The translations under genes were made by a program, and so were the position numbers. This document shows, in pieces, positions 62,793-64,000 of a DNA stretch of 64,000 nt. The number at the start of each line of letters is the position of its first letter. Position 1 is the stretch's first letter. The notes under the pieces are model-generated. The model worked only from the letters and a program-made list of their open reading frames with translations. It had not been told where the DNA came from and made no database searches. This DNA is from CAVTSA01 sp963790575. Lineage in GTDB: Bacteria; Chloroflexota; Dormibacteria; Dormibacterales; Dormibacteraceae. The stretch covers positions 186,001-250,000 of the forward strand of contig CAWBPD010000012.1 of the NCBI GenBank assembly GCA_963790575.1. The letters run 5' to 3'.

Positions 62793-64000
62793 TCAGTCAG
62801 GCACCAGCCGGCGGAGATCGGGATCGTCGGCTCTGAGGCGCCGCAGCGGGCCCGGCTCCGTCGCCTCGGTCTCGAAGCGCACGCGCAGCTCGTCGCCCTC
62901 ATCCGCCTCGACCCAACCCCGACCCCACCTGGTGTGCGCCACGTCGCAGCCGGGCGGCCAGTCCGCCGGCCGCACCGCCACCGCCTTCCCCACCGCCCGC
63001 TGGGCGGCCTGGGTTTCGCCTGAGGCCGGCTCGAACAACTCCGCCTGTATCGCGTCCGCCAGGCTCGACACGCCGACGCCGAGGAGCCTGATCCCGCCCC
63101 GCACGTCGATCGCCTGCAAGAGCCGCGTGGCGACGTCGAGGATGACCCCGTAGTCGTCGGTCGCCGCCAGCAGCGTCTCGGAGCGGGCGAGCAGCGTGAA
63201 GTCGGCACGGCGCACCTTGAGCGTGATCGTCCGCCCCGCACGGCCCCCCGCACGCAGGCGCCGCGAGACCCGGTCCACCAGCCCTTCCACCTCGGCGCGC
63301 AGCCGTCCCCGGTCGTCCAGGTCCTCGGCGAACGTGTCCTCGACGCTCACCGACTTGACGGCGCGCTCCGCCACCACCAGCCGGTGGTCGAGACCCCGCG
63401 CCAGCTCATACAAGCCACGCCCGCGCGAGACGCCGAAGAGCCGGACCAGCTCCTCCCGCGACCGTGCCGCGACGTCCCGCACCGTGGTCATGCCGTGCCG
63501 GTGGAGCAGCGCCGCCGTCTGCGGACCGACGCCCCACAGGGAGCGCACCGGGAGCGGATCGAGCAGCGCCTGTTCGTCACCTGGACGCACCACCACCAGC
63601 CCGTCGGGTTTGTCGAGATCGGAGGCGATCTTGGCGATCAGCTTGGAGGTGCCCGCTCCCACCGACGCGGTCAGGCCCAGCTCCGAGAAGATGCGCGAGC
63701 GGAGGTTGCCGGCCAGCGCCGTCACCGAGTCGGTATCGAGCCCGGCCTGGAACCCCGCCTCCAGATCGCAGAACGCCTCGTCGAGTGACAGCGGCTCGAT
63801 CACCGGCGTGAGGCCGCGAAGCATCGCCATCACGCGCGCCGAGAACTCGTGGTAGACGTGGAAGCGGGGGGCCAGGAACACCCCCTCCGGGCACAGGCGG
63901 CGCGCCTCGGCGGTAGGCATCGCGGAGTGGACTCCGAACACCCGCGCCTCGTAGCTGGCGGTGGCCACCACCCCGCGAGGCCCTACGCCGCCCACGATCA
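62793..64000 (-). CDS. dinB: DNA polymerase IV, N-terminus beyond window edge
   Basis: A Y-family translesion polymerase that copies damaged DNA. About 402 residues are visible; the first 40 or so, with the MDxDAFFASVE motif, lie beyond the right edge. Present are the fragment VGPRGVVATASYEARVFGV, the catalytic acidic pair in PLSLDEAFCDLE, the thumb-side SVGAGTSKLIAKIASDLDKP and the HhH LWGVGPQTAALLHRHG. The little-finger domain follows, then a C-terminal extension of about 60 residues (AQRAVGKAVAVRPADWPPGC) ending in an acidic, DNA-unrelated domain seen in some actinobacterial DinB proteins. The usual beta-clamp motif is not obvious. Confidence 0.92.
   Translation of the reverse strand, partial: IVGGVGPRGVVATASYEARVFGVHSAMPTAEARRLCPEGVFLAPRFHVYHEFSARVMAMLRGLTPVIEPLSLDEAFCDLEAGFQAGLDTDSVTALAGNLRSRIFSELGLTASVGAGTSKLIAKIASDLDKPDGLVVVRPGDEQALLDPLPVRSLWGVGPQTAALLHRHGMTTVRDVAARSREELVRLFGVSRGRGLYELARGLDHRLVVAERAVKSVSVEDTFAEDLDDRGRLRAEVEGLVDRVSRRLRAGGRAGRTITLKVRRADFTLLARSETLLAATDDYGVILDVATRLLQAIDVRGGIRLLGVGVSSLADAIQAELFEPASGETQAAQRAVGKAVAVRPADWPPGCDVAHTRWGRGWVEADEGDELRVRFETEATEPGPLRRLRADDPDLRRLVPD

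Noticed and set aside
1..64000. tRNA or rRNA genes
   Set aside because: I looked through the gaps between genes for clover-leaf arms and conserved TTCRANY loops and saw none; a covariance search would be needed to be sure.

Overview
The window is about 64 kb of dense, very GC-rich bacterial chromosome with roughly 57 genes, no rRNA or tRNA that I can see, no phage or transposase genes and no CRISPR. Several traits point to a high-GC Terrabacteria-type lineage (Dormibacterota, Chloroflexota or Actinobacteriota; I cannot choose from sequence alone). There are many GTG starts and many leaderless promoters, with a TANNNT box 6-9 nt before the start codon. The SOS boxes are of the GAAC-N4-GTTC type, an F420-type LLM oxidoreductase is present, and a LivM-LivG fusion occurs. 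Genes overlap as ATGA/GTGA in many operons.

Layout. 1-926: 5' part of purB. 1147-10326: a GNAT acetyltransferase, an ECF sigma factor with a membrane-anchored partner, class I DAHP synthase flanked by structured repeats, then a 19-codon ORF in front of a heterodimeric ABC exporter. 10410-12100: a hydroxyisobutyrate-dehydrogenase-like enzyme coupled to an amidohydrolase. 12279-19713 (minus): alkA, then the operon purD-purE-pycB-oxidoreductase-pycA-nudix, mixing purine synthesis with a two-subunit pyruvate carboxylase. 19859-23196: a sugar ABC uptake system without its ATPase. 23256-28172: guaA, a DUF4332 protein, a SIS-domain aminosugar enzyme and nagA. 28269-35290: a lipoprotein, a RibD/DHFR-like reductase, a DinB/DUF664 protein, glutamate-type dehydrogenase, a PhaR-type regulator with a divergent coiled-coil protein, threonine aldolase and threonine dehydratase. 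35369-38261: an SDR, then an unrecognised operon (small protein, beta-solenoid-like protein, ECF sigma, small protein) facing a 57-codon ORF with a CTG start. 38258-43983: HD-domain, molybdopterin-binding, cupin, phosphoesterase, globin and Bax-inhibitor-like genes. 44128-56094: DUF1989 protein, branched-chain-type ABC uptake (livJ convergent to livH-livMG-livF), two flavin amine oxidases around a creatinase/ectoine-hydrolase-like M24 protein, a decayed FAD oxidase and an LLM oxidoreductase. 56296-64000: DNA repair (nth, SOS-boxed mrfAB, dinB) with a GT51 transglycosylase and a sugar epimerase.

The most unusual feature is in the spaces between genes. At seven loci there are small tandem arrays of palindromes. 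The palindrome differs from locus to locus, but the centre-to-centre pitch is 42 bp at five loci and 40-45 bp at the other two, which is four turns of B-DNA; an eighth array has a 48-bp pitch. Several palindromes recur at distant loci. A separate family of long inverted repeats occurs at four gene ends, and a structured repeat with compensatory stem changes flanks the DAHP synthase gene. These look like an undescribed set of architectural or mobile palindromic elements. Functions of genes are inferred from family motifs read by eye; positions of repeats and promoters were counted by hand.
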